Below are positions 15,533 through 24,833 of a stretch of DNA of 64,000 nt, one piece after another. Both the position numbers and the translations under genes were made by a program. Below the pieces are notes generated by a model. That model made no database searches, had not been told where the DNA came from, and saw only the letters and a program-made list of their open reading frames with translations. Within the stretch, counting starts at the first letter, position 1; each line of letters opens with the position of its first letter. Origin of the DNA: Algoriphagus sp. Y33 (lineage in GTDB: Bacteria > Bacteroidota > Bacteroidia > Cytophagales > Cyclobacteriaceae); contig NZ_CP061947.1 of NCBI RefSeq assembly GCF_014838715.1, positions 6,004,001 to 6,068,000 on the forward strand, read 5' to 3'.

Positions 15533-15540
15533 TACTTTTG
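15533..15540 (+). promoter_or_regulatory. mraZ promoter -7 element
   Basis: TACTTTTG fits TAnnTTTG and sits 41 nt upstream of the mraZ start codon. No good TTTG lies at the expected -33 distance; the MraZ boxes occupy that place. Confidence 0.5.
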
Positions 15541-15581
15541 TCTTTACTACATGCTCATCATTCTAAAGAGTTCAGGAAATT

Positions 15582-16016
15582 ATGTTCAACAGTCAATACG
15601 ATTGCAAGCTAGATCCCAAAGGGCGTCTGGTGTTGCCGGCCAAGATCAAGGCGGCAATTCCGGAGGCTAATGGAGCTACGCTTATGCTTCGAATGGCTGA
15701 AGATAGATGTTTGGCTCTTTACCCCATGGTAGAATACAAGAAACTTGAAAATCAAATCAAGTCTCTTTCTATTCATAATCCAGAGCAAAGAATGTTGCAG
15801 CGTTCCTTTTTCAATTCTGTAGTTGATGTAGAATTGGATAGTGCGGGCCGCTTGCTGATCCCAAAGGCTTATCAGACCTATGCCGGTCTTGAAAAAGATG
15901 TGATCGTGATAGGAAACGGAGGCAGGATCGAATTCTGGAATCAAGAAAATTATAGCAAGAATATCATAGTGGATCCGGCAGACTTATCCAGTCTGATGGA
16001 AAAATATCTCTCGTAA
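15582..16016 (+). CDS. mraZ: MraZ, DNA-binding regulator of the dcw cluster
   Basis: 144 residues with two AbrB-like MraZ repeats: 'YDCKLDPKGRLVLPAKIK' at residues 5-22 and 'VDVELDSAGRLLIPKAYQTY' in the second half, each with the D-x-x-G-R-(L)-x-(I/L)-P signature. MraZ binds direct repeats in front of its own operon and tunes expression of division and wall genes. It is the first gene of the cluster, and rsmH follows after 4 nt. The operator array at 15487-15521 is its likely target. Confidence 0.96.
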   Translation: MFNSQYDCKLDPKGRLVLPAKIKAAIPEANGATLMLRMAEDRCLALYPMVEYKKLENQIKSLSIHNPEQRMLQRSFFNSVVDVELDSAGRLLIPKAYQTYAGLEKDVIVIGNGGRIEFWNQENYSKNIIVDPADLSSLMEKYLS

Positions 16017-16020
16017 TCTC

Positions 16021-16932
16021 ATGACAGAGTCGGTTTACCATATTCCAGTGATGCTAGCCAAATGCACTGAAGGCTTGTCTATTGATCCCAATGGGATTTA
16101 TGTAGACGTGACTTTTGGTGGGGGCGGGCATTCAAGAGAGATTCTGAAGTACCTGGATAAGGGGCATCTGTATGCCTTCGACCAGGATGCGGATGCGGAG
16201 GCCAATATTCCAGTCAATGATAATTTCACCTTTATCGCCGCCAATTTCAGGGATTTGAAAAAGTACCTAAGACTTCATGGTGTGAAGAAAGTCGACGGTG
16301 TGTTGGCTGACTTGGGTATTTCATCTCATCAGATAGATGAGCCAAGCAGAGGGTTTTCTACCAGATTCAGCGGCAGTTTGGATATGCGTATGAATCAATC
16401 TGCCGATGTCTCGGCCAAAGAAGTGTTGAATACATACGATGAGGGCAGGCTTCATAAGATTCTCGGGATTTATGGAGAGGTGAAAAATGCCAAGACATTG
16501 GCCCAAGCCATCGTCTCTGAAAGGACAGCCCAACCATTTGAAACTACAGAAGGATTTACCGCCTTCTTGAAAAGATACGCTCCCCGCGGCAAAGACTTTA
16601 AATACTATGCTCAAGTCTTTCAGGCTTTGAGAATAGAGGTGAATGACGAAATGGGGGCATTGGAAGAAATGCTGCTGGAAGCAGTGGAAGTGCTAAAGCC
16701 GGAGGGCAGATTGGTGGTGATGAGCTATCATAGTCTAGAGGATCGATTGGTGAAAAACCTGATGATCAAAGGCAAATTTCAAGGTGAGGTAGAAAAGGAT
16801 TTCTATGGAAATCTTATTCGGCCTTTGGAACCAATAAGCAGAGGGGCTGTGGTGGCGGATGCAGAGGAAATTGCCTCCAACCCAAGGGCTAGAAGTGCAA
16901 AGCTCAGAATAGCGAAAAAGACAAAAGGATGA
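16021..16932 (+). CDS. rsmH: 16S rRNA m4C1402 methyltransferase RsmH
   Basis: 303 residues. The SAM-binding motif 'YVDVTFGGGGHSREIL' is at about residues 22-37, followed by 'AFDQDADA', the family segment 'DGVLADLGISSHQID' and 'RGFSTRFSGSLDMRMN', and the C-terminal 'VVMSYHSLEDRLVKN'. It methylates N4 of C1402 in 16S rRNA. Standard second gene of dcw clusters. Its stop overlaps the ftsL start by 4 nt (ATGA). Confidence 0.97.
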   Translation: MTESVYHIPVMLAKCTEGLSIDPNGIYVDVTFGGGGHSREILKYLDKGHLYAFDQDADAEANIPVNDNFTFIAANFRDLKKYLRLHGVKKVDGVLADLGISSHQIDEPSRGFSTRFSGSLDMRMNQSADVSAKEVLNTYDEGRLHKILGIYGEVKNAKTLAQAIVSERTAQPFETTEGFTAFLKRYAPRGKDFKYYAQVFQALRIEVNDEMGALEEMLLEAVEVLKPEGRLVVMSYHSLEDRLVKNLMIKGKFQGEVEKDFYGNLIRPLEPISRGAVVADAEEIASNPRARSAKLRIAKKTKG

Positions 16933-17312
16933 GTAATAACACATTCAAAAAGAAATTGAAGTCGGGCAATAAGCCAAAAGGCGGTCCACGTAAATCCATT
17001 TTTAGCTGGATGGAAGAGAAGCTGGATGTCACCGGGGTTTTAGGTGAGGGAGTGCCTGTCCAATTGGTTCCGCCGGTTGGATTTGTGGCTTTATTGGCTT
17101 TGATCTATATCTGGAGCAATCACCGAGCAGAGAATATGGTGCGGCAGATCGAAAAAGCGCAGCAAGAGGTGGAGGATCTTCGTGCTGACGTCACCACGTT
17201 GGAAGCGGAATATATGCTCAGTAGCATGCAGTCTGAAGTAGCCAAGCGAGTAGCTGGTAAAGGAATATTTGAACTGAATCAACCACCGATAAAAATAGAG
17301 GTAGAAAAGTGA
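16929..17312 (+). CDS. ftsL: FtsL-like division protein
   Basis: 127 residues. A basic cytoplasmic N-terminal part of about 55 residues is followed by one membrane span (about residues 52-70, 'VGFVALLALIYIWSNH') and a periplasmic coiled coil ('MVRQIEKAQQEVEDLRADV') with heptad spacing. This topology and the place between rsmH and ftsI identify the FtsL subunit of the FtsQLB complex, although FtsL sequences are poorly conserved. Both ends overlap their neighbours by 4 nt. Confidence 0.85.
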   Translation: MSNNTFKKKLKSGNKPKGGPRKSIFSWMEEKLDVTGVLGEGVPVQLVPPVGFVALLALIYIWSNHRAENMVRQIEKAQQEVEDLRADVTTLEAEYMLSSMQSEVAKRVAGKGIFELNQPPIKIEVEK

Positions 17313-19417
17313 ATTTTAAGCGATCCATATTGATCCGTGTACGGGTGGTGTTCATCCTGATAGCGCTGGGCTCAGCACTAATCCCGTATAAAATCGCCAA
17401 GCTGCAAATGGCGGAGGGAGACGTATGGCGCGAAAAAGCGGAAACCATCAATTTCCAGTACAGAGAGGTGCCTGCTACTAGAGGCAATATCTACGCTAGT
17501 GACGGGAGTTTGCTGGCTACAAGTTTGCCTTTCTACAGAGTGGCACTCGATCCCACCATCGCTAAGTCTGATCAATACAAAGCAGGTATTGACTCACTCG
17601 CAAAATTGCTGTCCTCTTATTATAAGGATAAGTCAGCGGCTTCCTATAAAAGGATGATCAATGATGCCAGGCTTGACAATAAGCGCTATCTGATATTGAA
17701 CAGAAAGCAGATAGGCTACCAGGGCATGCAGGAAATGTCAACTTGGCCGATCTTCCGACAAGGTAGATTGGGAGGTGGAGTAATCTTCGAGAAAGTAGAG
17801 AAAAGATATCGTCCGTTCAATTCCCTTGCCAGCCGTACCGTTGGCTTTTTGAATGAAGATGAATACGGTGCCGGTATAGAGTACAGTTTCAATAATTACC
17901 TACAGGGCCAGGACGGTAAGGCACTTTTCCAGCGTTTGGCAGGGGGAAGCTGGAAGCCTGTGTTTGATGCGGAGGATGTGAAGCCCGAGAACGGCTTTGA
18001 CGTGGTCACTACCTTGGATGTGAATATTCAGGACGTAGCCGAAACTGCATTGAGGAGACAGCTGACGGATAGAGATGCCGAATTCGGAGCGGTGATTGTC
18101 ATGGAAGTGAAAACCGGACAGATCAAGGCTATAACCAATTTGCAGCGCAATACCAGCGGCAATGGCTATGGTGAGAATTACAATTATGCCATCGGTGATC
18201 AGGGCAATACCGAGCCTGGGTCTACTTTCAAATTACTTTCCATGCTTGCGCTTTTGGAAGAGAATAAGGTTACACTGGAAGAAACAGTGGAAACCGGTAA
18301 TGGGGCTCATAAATTCTATAACCAAGTAATGCGTGATGCAAAGAACGGCGGTTTTGGCACATTGACAATTCGAGAGGCATTTGAGAAATCATCTAATGTA
18401 GGCATCTCCAAATTGGTAGATGAGCACTTTGGCTCAAGCCCGTCCAAATTCATGGCTTATATAGATAAGGTAGGTTTGAGAGAGCCTTTTGGGTTTCAAT
18501 TGATCGGTGAGGGCAAGCCTTTTTATAAAAAGCCGGGAAATAAAGATTGGTATGGTACTTCACTTCCATGGATTTCTATTGGTTACGAATCCAAGCTGAA
18601 CCCACTTCATACGCTTGCCTTATATAATGCGGTGGCAAATGGAGGCAAAATGATGAAGCCTTACATCGTAAAGTCAATATCTAAAGGCAATACAATTGAG
18701 CAGCTATATGAGCCTGAGGTGGTGAGAAAGCAAATCGCATCAGAAAAAAACATCAAGCTTCTCCAAGAACTTTTGGAAGGAGTGGTAGCGCGTGGCACTG
18801 CAAGGAATATTGCTAATGCTGATTATAAAATCGCGGGTAAAACAGGTACAGCTCAGAAATTAGTCAATGGAAAATACACTAGAAATTATTACACCAGTTT
18901 TGCAGGTTATTTCCCGGCTGATCATCCAAAGTACTCCATGGTGGTGGTAATTGATAGCCCAAAAGGCTTTGCTGCTTATGGGGGTGACGTATCGGCGCCT
19001 GTCTTCAAAGAGATTGCCGACAAAATATATGCACTGGACATTGAATTGAATCCTGGCAATCAAAAGGGGATTTTAAGAGCGGAATCGGATGAAAAGCAAT
19101 TGCCCTTTGTCAAAGCCGGGAAGGCTGAAGAACTGCAGGGGATTTTCCAAAAGCTCGGATTGAAGTCCACCGCTGCCAATCCGGAAGAGTGGGTGAAGAC
19201 AGTGTCTAACGCTACCGGCGTAGAAATGAATGTCAATGATACGGACAAGTCGCTTGTTCCGGATGTGTCAGGCCTACCGCTTCGGGATGCACTTTTCATT
19301 TTGGAGAATAAAGGGATGAAGGTCAATTACTCAGGCAAAGGCCGGGTGAAAGGACAATCGATTTCTCCCGGAACCCAATTAACACCAAACGCAACCATAA
19401 ATCTGGTATTAGGATAA
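17309..19417 (+). CDS. ftsI: Septal transpeptidase FtsI (penicillin-binding protein) with PASTA domain
   Basis: 702 residues starting with GTG inside the GTGA overlap with ftsL. An N-terminal membrane span (about 7-28) and a PBP dimerisation domain ('REVPATRGNIYASDGSLLAT') precede the transpeptidase domain with all three catalytic motifs: S-T-F-K in 'EPGSTFKLL' (about residue 305), S-S-N in 'EKSSNVGISK' and K-T-G in 'KTGTAQK' (about residue 511). A single PASTA domain ends the protein ('VPDVSGLPLRDALFILENKG'). It crosslinks septal peptidoglycan together with FtsW, encoded downstream. Confidence 0.96.
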   Translation: MNFKRSILIRVRVVFILIALGSALIPYKIAKLQMAEGDVWREKAETINFQYREVPATRGNIYASDGSLLATSLPFYRVALDPTIAKSDQYKAGIDSLAKLLSSYYKDKSAASYKRMINDARLDNKRYLILNRKQIGYQGMQEMSTWPIFRQGRLGGGVIFEKVEKRYRPFNSLASRTVGFLNEDEYGAGIEYSFNNYLQGQDGKALFQRLAGGSWKPVFDAEDVKPENGFDVVTTLDVNIQDVAETALRRQLTDRDAEFGAVIVMEVKTGQIKAITNLQRNTSGNGYGENYNYAIGDQGNTEPGSTFKLLSMLALLEENKVTLEETVETGNGAHKFYNQVMRDAKNGGFGTLTIREAFEKSSNVGISKLVDEHFGSSPSKFMAYIDKVGLREPFGFQLIGEGKPFYKKPGNKDWYGTSLPWISIGYESKLNPLHTLALYNAVANGGKMMKPYIVKSISKGNTIEQLYEPEVVRKQIASEKNIKLLQELLEGVVARGTARNIANADYKIAGKTGTAQKLVNGKYTRNYYTSFAGYFPADHPKYSMVVVIDSPKGFAAYGGDVSAPVFKEIADKIYALDIELNPGNQKGILRAESDEKQLPFVKAGKAEELQGIFQKLGLKSTAANPEEWVKTVSNATGVEMNVNDTDKSLVPDVSGLPLRDALFILENKGMKVNYSGKGRVKGQSISPGTQLTPNATINLVLG

Positions 19418-20881
19418 ATGAAAGTACTGAAAGACATATTGTATAAAGTATCGCTAACCTCTACGACAGGAGACATGGAGTTGGGGGTGAAAGATATTGT
19501 CTTTGATAGCCGTCAAGTGACGGAGGGAAGTGCTTTTGTGGCAATTAAAGGTACTCAGGTAGATGGACATGAATTTATTGAAAAAGCCATTGGACTGGGG
19601 GCTCAGAGTGTTGTCTGTGAGCGATTGCCGGAAAAACTTCTGGATGGAGTCACTTATGTAGAAGTGGTGAATTCTGCACGTGCCTTGGGTATCATGGCAA
19701 GCAATTACTATAACAATCCCTCGGAAACAATCAAAGTAGTGGCAATCACAGGAACCAATGGCAAGACGACCACTGCTACGCTTTTGCATCAGTTGTTTAT
19801 GCGGATGGGCTATAGTACGGGATTGCTTTCTACAGTAGAAAATAAAATCAATGAAACAGTAATCCATGCGACCCACACTACACCTGATGCGGTGAGTGTG
19901 CAGGCTTTGCTTCGCAAAATGGCCGATGACGGCTGTACGCATTGCTTTATGGAAGCGAGTTCTCATGCGATTGTGCAGGAGAGAATAGCAGGATTGAAGC
20001 TGGCGGGAGCTGTTTTTACCAATATCAGCCACGATCACCTGGATTATCATGGCACGTTTGACGAATACATCAAGGCTAAGAAAAAGTTGTTTGATGAGCT
20101 CCCAAAGGACGCTTTTGCACTGGTAAACGGTGACGACAAGCGGGGGGCGGTAATGCTTCAAAATTGCAAAGCCTCTCATCAGACATTCGCACTTAAATCC
20201 CCGGCAGACTTCAAAGCCAAGATCATCTCGAATACTCTGGAGGGACTTGAGTTGGACATCAACGGCAAGCTGATTTGGTTCAGAATGATCGGTGCTTTCA
20301 ATGCCTATAATCTTCTGGGAGTTCTGGGCGTCACTGTGTTATTGGGTGAGGAAGAGGACGAGGTTCTTCGTGAACTTTCGGGCATCCGCGGAGCCAAAGG
20401 CCGCTTCGATAGGATTTCTATTGCCGGCATTACAGCCATTGTGGATTATGCACATACTCCCGATGCGCTGGATAATGTGCTTAAGACAATAAACGGCGCA
20501 AGGACAGGCGGTGAGCAGCTGATCACGGTCGTGGGCTGTGGAGGCAATCGAGATAAGACTAAGCGTCCTGTCATGGCAAAAATTGCTGTTCAGGAAAGTG
20601 ATAAGGCAATTCTTACTTCTGACAATCCCCGATTTGAGGAGCCGTCGGAAATACTAAAAGATATGCAAGCGGGTGTAGGTCCGTCTGAAATCAGAAAAAC
20701 ATTGACTATTGTGGACCGCAGGGAGGCGATTAAGACAGCCTGTATGCTTTCGCAAAAAGGCGACATTATCCTGATCGCCGGCAAAGGCCATGAGGATTAT
20801 CAGGAAATCAAGGGAGTGAAGCATCACTTCGATGATACTGAAGTAGTAACCGAGTTTTTACAACAATTGACGCAGAGCTGA
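19418..20881 (+). CDS. murE: UDP-MurNAc-L-Ala-D-Glu:meso-DAP ligase MurE
   Basis: 487 residues, with ATG immediately after the ftsI stop. The Mur ligase P-loop '[16 protein letters not shown]' is at about residue 110; the central domain has '[14 protein letters not shown]' and '[16 protein letters not shown]'; the C-terminal substrate motif is D-N-P-R ('[13 protein letters not shown]'), which in characterised MurE enzymes selects meso-diaminopimelate over lysine. Hence the peptidoglycan is predicted to be the DAP type. Length is typical. Confidence 0.97.
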   Translation: MKVLKDILYKVSLTSTTGDMELGVKDIVFDSRQVTEGSAFVAIKGTQVDGHEFIEKAIGLGAQSVVCERLPEKLLDGVTYVEVVNSARALGIMASNYYNNPSETIKVVAITGTNGKTTTATLLHQLFMRMGYSTGLLSTVENKINETVIHATHTTPDAVSVQALLRKMADDGCTHCFMEASSHAIVQERIAGLKLAGAVFTNISHDHLDYHGTFDEYIKAKKKLFDELPKDAFALVNGDDKRGAVMLQNCKASHQTFALKSPADFKAKIISNTLEGLELDINGKLIWFRMIGAFNAYNLLGVLGVTVLLGEEEDEVLRELSGIRGAKGRFDRISIAGITAIVDYAHTPDALDNVLKTINGARTGGEQLITVVGCGGNRDKTKRPVMAKIAVQESDKAILTSDNPRFEEPSEILKDMQAGVGPSEIRKTLTIVDRREAIKTACMLSQKGDIILIAGKGHEDYQEIKGVKHHFDDTEVVTEFLQQLTQS

Positions 20882-20882
20882 G

Positions 20883-22094
20883 ATGTTATATCCAATTTTT
20901 GATTATTTGGACAAAGTGCTTGATATCCCCGGAACTGGGGTGTTTAGGTATATCTCGTTTCGTGCGGGCATGGCTGCGCTTTTTTCCTTGATCATTACCA
21001 TCTCTTTTGGTCACAAAATCATCGCTTGGATCAGAAACAAGCAAATAGGGGAGACGGTAAGAGATCTGGGATTGGAAGGGCAAAACCAAAAGAAAGGCAC
21101 TCCTACAATGGGGGGCTTGATGATCATGGCTGCCATTCTGATTCCGACCTTGCTTTTTGCAGATCTGAACAATATCTATATCATTCTTTTGCTTATCACC
21201 ACCGTTTGGTTGGGGACAATAGGTTTTATAGATGACTACATCAAAGTTTTTCAGAAAAACAAAGAAGGGCTTGCCGGTAGATTTAAGATTATCGGGCAGA
21301 TAGGAATTGGTATTATCGTGGGTTCCACGTTGTATTTCCATGAGAGCGTCGTCATCCGGGAATTCACAAATCCGGTGTCCATAGAAGAAGGAGTAGTAGA
21401 AACGCCTGCATTCAGAGACGTGAAAGTGGCTAAAACCACCATTCCATTCACCAAAAACAATGAGTTGAATTACGAGACTATGCTTGGTTTTATGGGCGAA
21501 GCGATGACTCCGATCCTGTACATTTTTGTGGTGATTTTTATTATCACGGCCGTTTCCAACGGTGCTAATATTACGGATGGAATAGATGGTCTGGCGGCAG
21601 GAACTTCAGCCATTATAGGATTGACGATTGCGATTTTTGCCTACCTCAGTGGTAATGCGATATTCTCTTCCTACCTCAATATTATGTATATCCCCAACTC
21701 TGGAGAGCTGGTGATTTTCGCTTCGGCATTTATCGGAGCCTGTGTTGGGTTCCTATGGTACAATGCTTATCCGGCTCAGGTATTCATGGGAGATACAGGG
21801 AGTTTGATGCTAGGCGGAGTGATAGCAGTATTGGCATTGACACTTCGCAAGGAGTTGCTGATTCCATTGATGTGCGGTGTCTTCGTGATAGAAAATGTAA
21901 GTGTGATGCTTCAGGTAGGCTATTTCAAATACACTAGAAAAAAATACGGCGAAGGCAAGAGAATTTTCCTGATGTCACCATTGCATCATCATTACCAAAA
22001 GAAAAATATTCCCGAAGCTAAGATCGTAACGCGGTTCTGGATTGTGGGGATCTTGTTGGCAGTAATCACTTTGGCAACACTTAAACTGAGATAA
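20883..22094 (+). CDS. mraY: Phospho-MurNAc-pentapeptide translocase MraY
   Basis: 403 residues, polytopic (about ten spans). Signatures: '[13 protein letters not shown]' at about residue 70, 'GFIDDYIKV' with the Asp-Asp pair, '[15 protein letters not shown]' and the '[10 protein letters not shown]' motif near the C terminus. It transfers phospho-MurNAc-pentapeptide to undecaprenyl phosphate, giving lipid I. It is about 40 residues longer than E. coli MraY because of an insertion around residues 155-195, usual for Bacteroidota. It is followed by a 194-nt interruption of the cluster. Confidence 0.97.
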   Translation: MLYPIFDYLDKVLDIPGTGVFRYISFRAGMAALFSLIITISFGHKIIAWIRNKQIGETVRDLGLEGQNQKKGTPTMGGLMIMAAILIPTLLFADLNNIYIILLLITTVWLGTIGFIDDYIKVFQKNKEGLAGRFKIIGQIGIGIIVGSTLYFHESVVIREFTNPVSIEEGVVETPAFRDVKVAKTTIPFTKNNELNYETMLGFMGEAMTPILYIFVVIFIITAVSNGANITDGIDGLAAGTSAIIGLTIAIFAYLSGNAIFSSYLNIMYIPNSGELVIFASAFIGACVGFLWYNAYPAQVFMGDTGSLMLGGVIAVLALTLRKELLIPLMCGVFVIENVSVMLQVGYFKYTRKKYGEGKRIFLMSPLHHHYQKKNIPEAKIVTRFWIVGILLAVITLATLKLR

Positions 22095-22099
22095 AAGAA

Positions 22100-22192
22100 A
22101 TGAAATCGAGCTATAGGATATCGTCACGAGAAGAAATGATAATTAAAAGCGAGATTCCATGTGACCATAAAAAATCAATTATAAACACATGA
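22100..22192 (+). CDS. Possible micro-ORF 1 in the mraY-murD gap
   Basis: 30 codons starting MKSSYRISS, beginning 5 nt after the mraY stop. Its TGA overlaps the start of the second micro-ORF in an ATGA. It could be a translated leader or a by-product of tandem duplication of the murD 5' region; no homology is recognisable. Listed because the overlap pattern mirrors the coupling of real genes in this cluster. Confidence 0.25.
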   Translation: MKSSYRISSREEMIIKSEIPCDHKKSIINT

Positions 22193-22284
22193 AATCGACA
22201 CGATTAAAATCATCATTATACACACAGGGCAATGATTATTTTAATCGTCAAAGATTCCATGTGACCACTGAAAAGAAAATATAA
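22189..22284 (+). CDS. Possible micro-ORF 2 just upstream of murD
   Basis: 31 codons starting MKSTRLKSSLYTQ, ending in TAA 4 nt before the murD ATG. Its initiation region is a near copy of murD's own. Most of the frame lies inside the long hairpin at 22201-22247. Either a leader peptide or a relic of duplication. Confidence 0.3.
   Translation: MKSTRLKSSLYTQGNDYFNRQRFHVTTEKKI
22201..22247 (+). promoter_or_regulatory. Long hairpin between mraY and murD
   Basis: CGATTAAAATCATCATT (22201-22217) pairs with AATGATTATTTTAATCG (22231-22247) with one mismatch in 17 and a 13-nt loop. There is no T tract, so it is not a standard terminator. It may be an RNA processing or stabilising element, or part of a small palindromic repeat. 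Confidence 0.6.
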
Positions 22285-22288
22285 ACAC

Positions 22289-23641
22289 ATGAAACGATTG
22301 GCCATTCTGGGTGCGGGAGAGAGCGGATTGGGAGCAGCGATGCTTGCCAGACAGAAGGGGTATGCGGTTTTGGTTTCAGATTCAGGTCAGATTTCAGCAA
22401 CTCGAAAAGCTGAAATGGAACGCTTGGATATTTCATTTGAAGAAGGGAAACACTCAGAAGAGAAGATTCTTAATGCCGACTTGATTATCAAAAGCCCGGG
22501 AATATCACCTAAGACTGAACTGGTAGCCAAGGCATCGTTGGCAGGTATTCCGATTATCGATGAGCTGGAGTTTGCATTTGGCTATACTAATGGAAAAGTG
22601 ATCGCCATCACCGGTACCAACGGCAAGACCACTACGACGCTTCTTACTTATCACCTATTGAAGGAAGCAGGATTGGATGTGGGACTGGCTGGAAATGTAG
22701 GGAAGAGCTGGGCCGCTCAACTGCTGGAAGGAGATCATGCCTGGTGGGTAATCGAATGCAGCAGTTTTCAGATCGATGGATTTGTGGATTTCAGACCGTC
22801 AGTAGCGATCCTCTGTAATATCACGCCTGATCACTTGGATCGGTATGAGTACAAAATTGAGCAGTATATAGATTCCAAGTTTGGGATTTTTAAGAATATG
22901 ACTTCAGATGATCAGGCAATTCTTTTTGCGGAAGATGCTTTGACTAAGAAAGGCCTGAAGGCAAATACTATAAATGCTTCCAAGTTGTGGATTTCAGCTT
23001 TGGGAGTACAGCAGGCAGGGGCATGGACAGATGGAGATACGTTGACATATGACGTTTTGGGAAAGTCCGTCCAAGTACCCGTGGATACGCTTTCTGTCAA
23101 AGGGAAGCATAATCTACTCAATGCACTTTGCGCGGGCTCGGCTGCATTGATTGCAGGTGTGCGTGAAGTGAATTTGATGCTGGGTTTCCGGACTTTCAAA
23201 AATGCTCCGCACAGAATGGAACAGATCAGAGAAGTGGATGGCGTAAAGTTCATCAACGACAGCAAAGGAACCAATGTGGAGGCTACGGTATATGCCTTGG
23301 GGAGCTATGAAAACCCATTGATCTGGATTGCAGGAGGTGTGGATAAGGGGAATGATTACTCAGTCCTTTCCGGTCTGGTTAGTGAGAAAGTAAAGTCTTT
23401 GATCTGTTTAGGCAAAGACAACGAAAAGTTGAAAACAGCTTTTGCCTCGATAATATCCGATATCAGGGAGACCCGCGATATCACTGAGGCTGTAGCTTGG
23501 GGTCAAGAACTTGGAAAGCCGGGTGATGTAGTCTTGCTGTCCCCGGCATGTGCCAGCTTTGACTTGTTTAGAAATTATGAAGATCGCGGAACACAATTCC
23601 GCGTGGCAGTAGAGAAACTAAAACCGAAAGCTATCGCATGA
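22289..23641 (+). CDS. murD: UDP-MurNAc-L-Ala:D-Glu ligase MurD
   Basis: 450 residues. N-terminal Rossmann part 'LAILGAGESGLGAAML', P-loop '[16 protein letters not shown]' at about residue 110, 'CNITPDHLDRYEYK' and 'NDSKGTNVEATVYAL' (C-terminal ligase motif). It adds D-glutamate to UDP-MurNAc-L-alanine. ATG at 22289 is preceded by the duplicated leader; it overlaps ftsW by 4 nt (ATGA). Confidence 0.96.
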   Translation: MKRLAILGAGESGLGAAMLARQKGYAVLVSDSGQISATRKAEMERLDISFEEGKHSEEKILNADLIIKSPGISPKTELVAKASLAGIPIIDELEFAFGYTNGKVIAITGTNGKTTTTLLTYHLLKEAGLDVGLAGNVGKSWAAQLLEGDHAWWVIECSSFQIDGFVDFRPSVAILCNITPDHLDRYEYKIEQYIDSKFGIFKNMTSDDQAILFAEDALTKKGLKANTINASKLWISALGVQQAGAWTDGDTLTYDVLGKSVQVPVDTLSVKGKHNLLNALCAGSAALIAGVREVNLMLGFRTFKNAPHRMEQIREVDGVKFINDSKGTNVEATVYALGSYENPLIWIAGGVDKGNDYSVLSGLVSEKVKSLICLGKDNEKLKTAFASIISDIRETRDITEAVAWGQELGKPGDVVLLSPACASFDLFRNYEDRGTQFRVAVEKLKPKAIA

Positions 23642-24804
23642 ATCAGTTTAAAGCATGGATAGATAGGAATTTCAAAGGCGACCCAATTATTTGGGGGATT
23701 GTCATCCTATTGTCTTTATTCAGTATTCTGGTGGTGTATTCTGCCACGGGCTCTTTGGCGTATAAATATGCCGGTGGCAATACAGAAATCTACTTGATTA
23801 GACATTCCACGTTGATTTTTGTGTCACTGGTGGTGATGTGGCTTGCACATAAGGTGCCATATAGAAAGTATGCAGTTTATGCCCGGTTGGGTGTCATTAT
23901 TTCTATCCCGCTCTTACTGATTACGTACTTATTTGGCTCCAATATCAATGAGGCTAATCGTTGGATCACTATTCCTGTAATCAACCAGGCATTTCAGCCT
24001 TCGGATTTGGCAAAATTAGCTTTGATCGCATCTATTGCAGGAATGTTAGCCAAGCGGCAAAACAACATTACAGACTTTAAGAGCACGTTTGTGCCTATTA
24101 TCATTGCTATAGGGTTGATCAGTGGGTTGATAGCCATGGCCAATTTCTCCACAGCCATTTTGCTTTTGATGACGTGCCTTCTGATCATGTTTATCGGTAG
24201 AGTGCCGGTGAAGTATCTGGCGATGGTCTTGATGGTTGGAATGTTGGGCTTGATTGCGGCAGGATTTATAGGACAAAGAGGTGCTACGCTCGTGTCACGG
24301 GTGGAGGACTTTATGAACAAGGACGAAATTCCTTTTCAGGCAGAGCAGTCCTATATCGCTATTGCTACCGGTGGCATAGGCGGAAAAGGCCCGGGAAACA
24401 GTGAGCAAAGAAATTCACTTCCGCATCCTTATTCGGATTTTATCTATGCCATTATCATCGAGGAATATGGGTTGATCGGAGGTTTTTCTGTGCTCTTCCT
24501 TTACCTCGCACTTCTTTATAGAGGAATGCGAATCGTAGCAAATTCAAATAAAGCATTTGGAGGATTACTTTCCGCAGGATTGAGTTTCGCTTTGGTGATT
24601 CAAGCCTTGGTAAATATGGCAGTGGCAGTTGGATTGGGGCCGATTACAGGGCTGCCGCTTCCTCTTCTGAGTATGGGGGGGACATCCTTGGTGTTTACCG
24701 GGATATCCTTGGGGATTATTCTCTCGGTAAGTCGTGGTGATCACCAAGACGAATCGCAGACTAGCACCGCTTTTGGGAATAGGACAAGACTTAAAACAGC
24801 ATAA
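23638..24804 (+). CDS. ftsW: SEDS glycosyltransferase FtsW
   Basis: 388 residues, polytopic SEDS protein with about ten spans. Family segments: 'RWITIPVINQAFQPSDLAKL' at about residue 106, 'QSYIAIATGGIGGKGPGNS' (periplasmic loop), 'LPHPYSDFIYAIIIEEYGLIG' split around the catalytic loop, and 'GPITGLPLPLLSMGGTSLV' near the C terminus. It polymerises lipid II at the septum with FtsI. Normal length; followed after 2-29 nt by murG depending on its true start. Confidence 0.95.
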   Translation: MNQFKAWIDRNFKGDPIIWGIVILLSLFSILVVYSATGSLAYKYAGGNTEIYLIRHSTLIFVSLVVMWLAHKVPYRKYAVYARLGVIISIPLLLITYLFGSNINEANRWITIPVINQAFQPSDLAKLALIASIAGMLAKRQNNITDFKSTFVPIIIAIGLISGLIAMANFSTAILLLMTCLLIMFIGRVPVKYLAMVLMVGMLGLIAAGFIGQRGATLVSRVEDFMNKDEIPFQAEQSYIAIATGGIGGKGPGNSEQRNSLPHPYSDFIYAIIIEEYGLIGGFSVLFLYLALLYRGMRIVANSNKAFGGLLSAGLSFALVIQALVNMAVAVGLGPITGLPLPLLSMGGTSLVFTGISLGIILSVSRGDHQDESQTSTAFGNRTRLKTA

Positions 24805-24833
24805 TTATTAACGCACAGCGCAAATATCGAATT

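Larger units (their letters stand above)
14815..15581. other. 767-bp gap before the dcw cluster
   Basis: No convincing open reading frame. It contains a short palindrome AAACCT-GTC-AGGTTT at 14844-14858, an orphan terminator at 15016-15047, and the mraZ operator/promoter at 15487-15540. The stretch from about 14960 to the orphan terminator could be a small RNA, but I find no promoter consensus to support it. The rest (15050-15480) shows no structure I can interpret. Confidence 0.5.
22153..22294 (+). repeat. Direct repeat of the murD leader, 100-bp period
   Basis: The segment GATTCCATGTGACCA at 22153-22167 recurs at 22253-22267, and ATAAACACATGAAA at 22181-22194 recurs at 22281-22294, both offset by exactly 100 bp. 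The second copy ends in the murD start codon; the first ends in an ATGAAA that opens a 31-codon reading frame. An ATGAAATCGA at 22100 suggests a third, partial copy. This is a tandem duplication of the gene's translation-initiation region. Confidence 0.85.
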
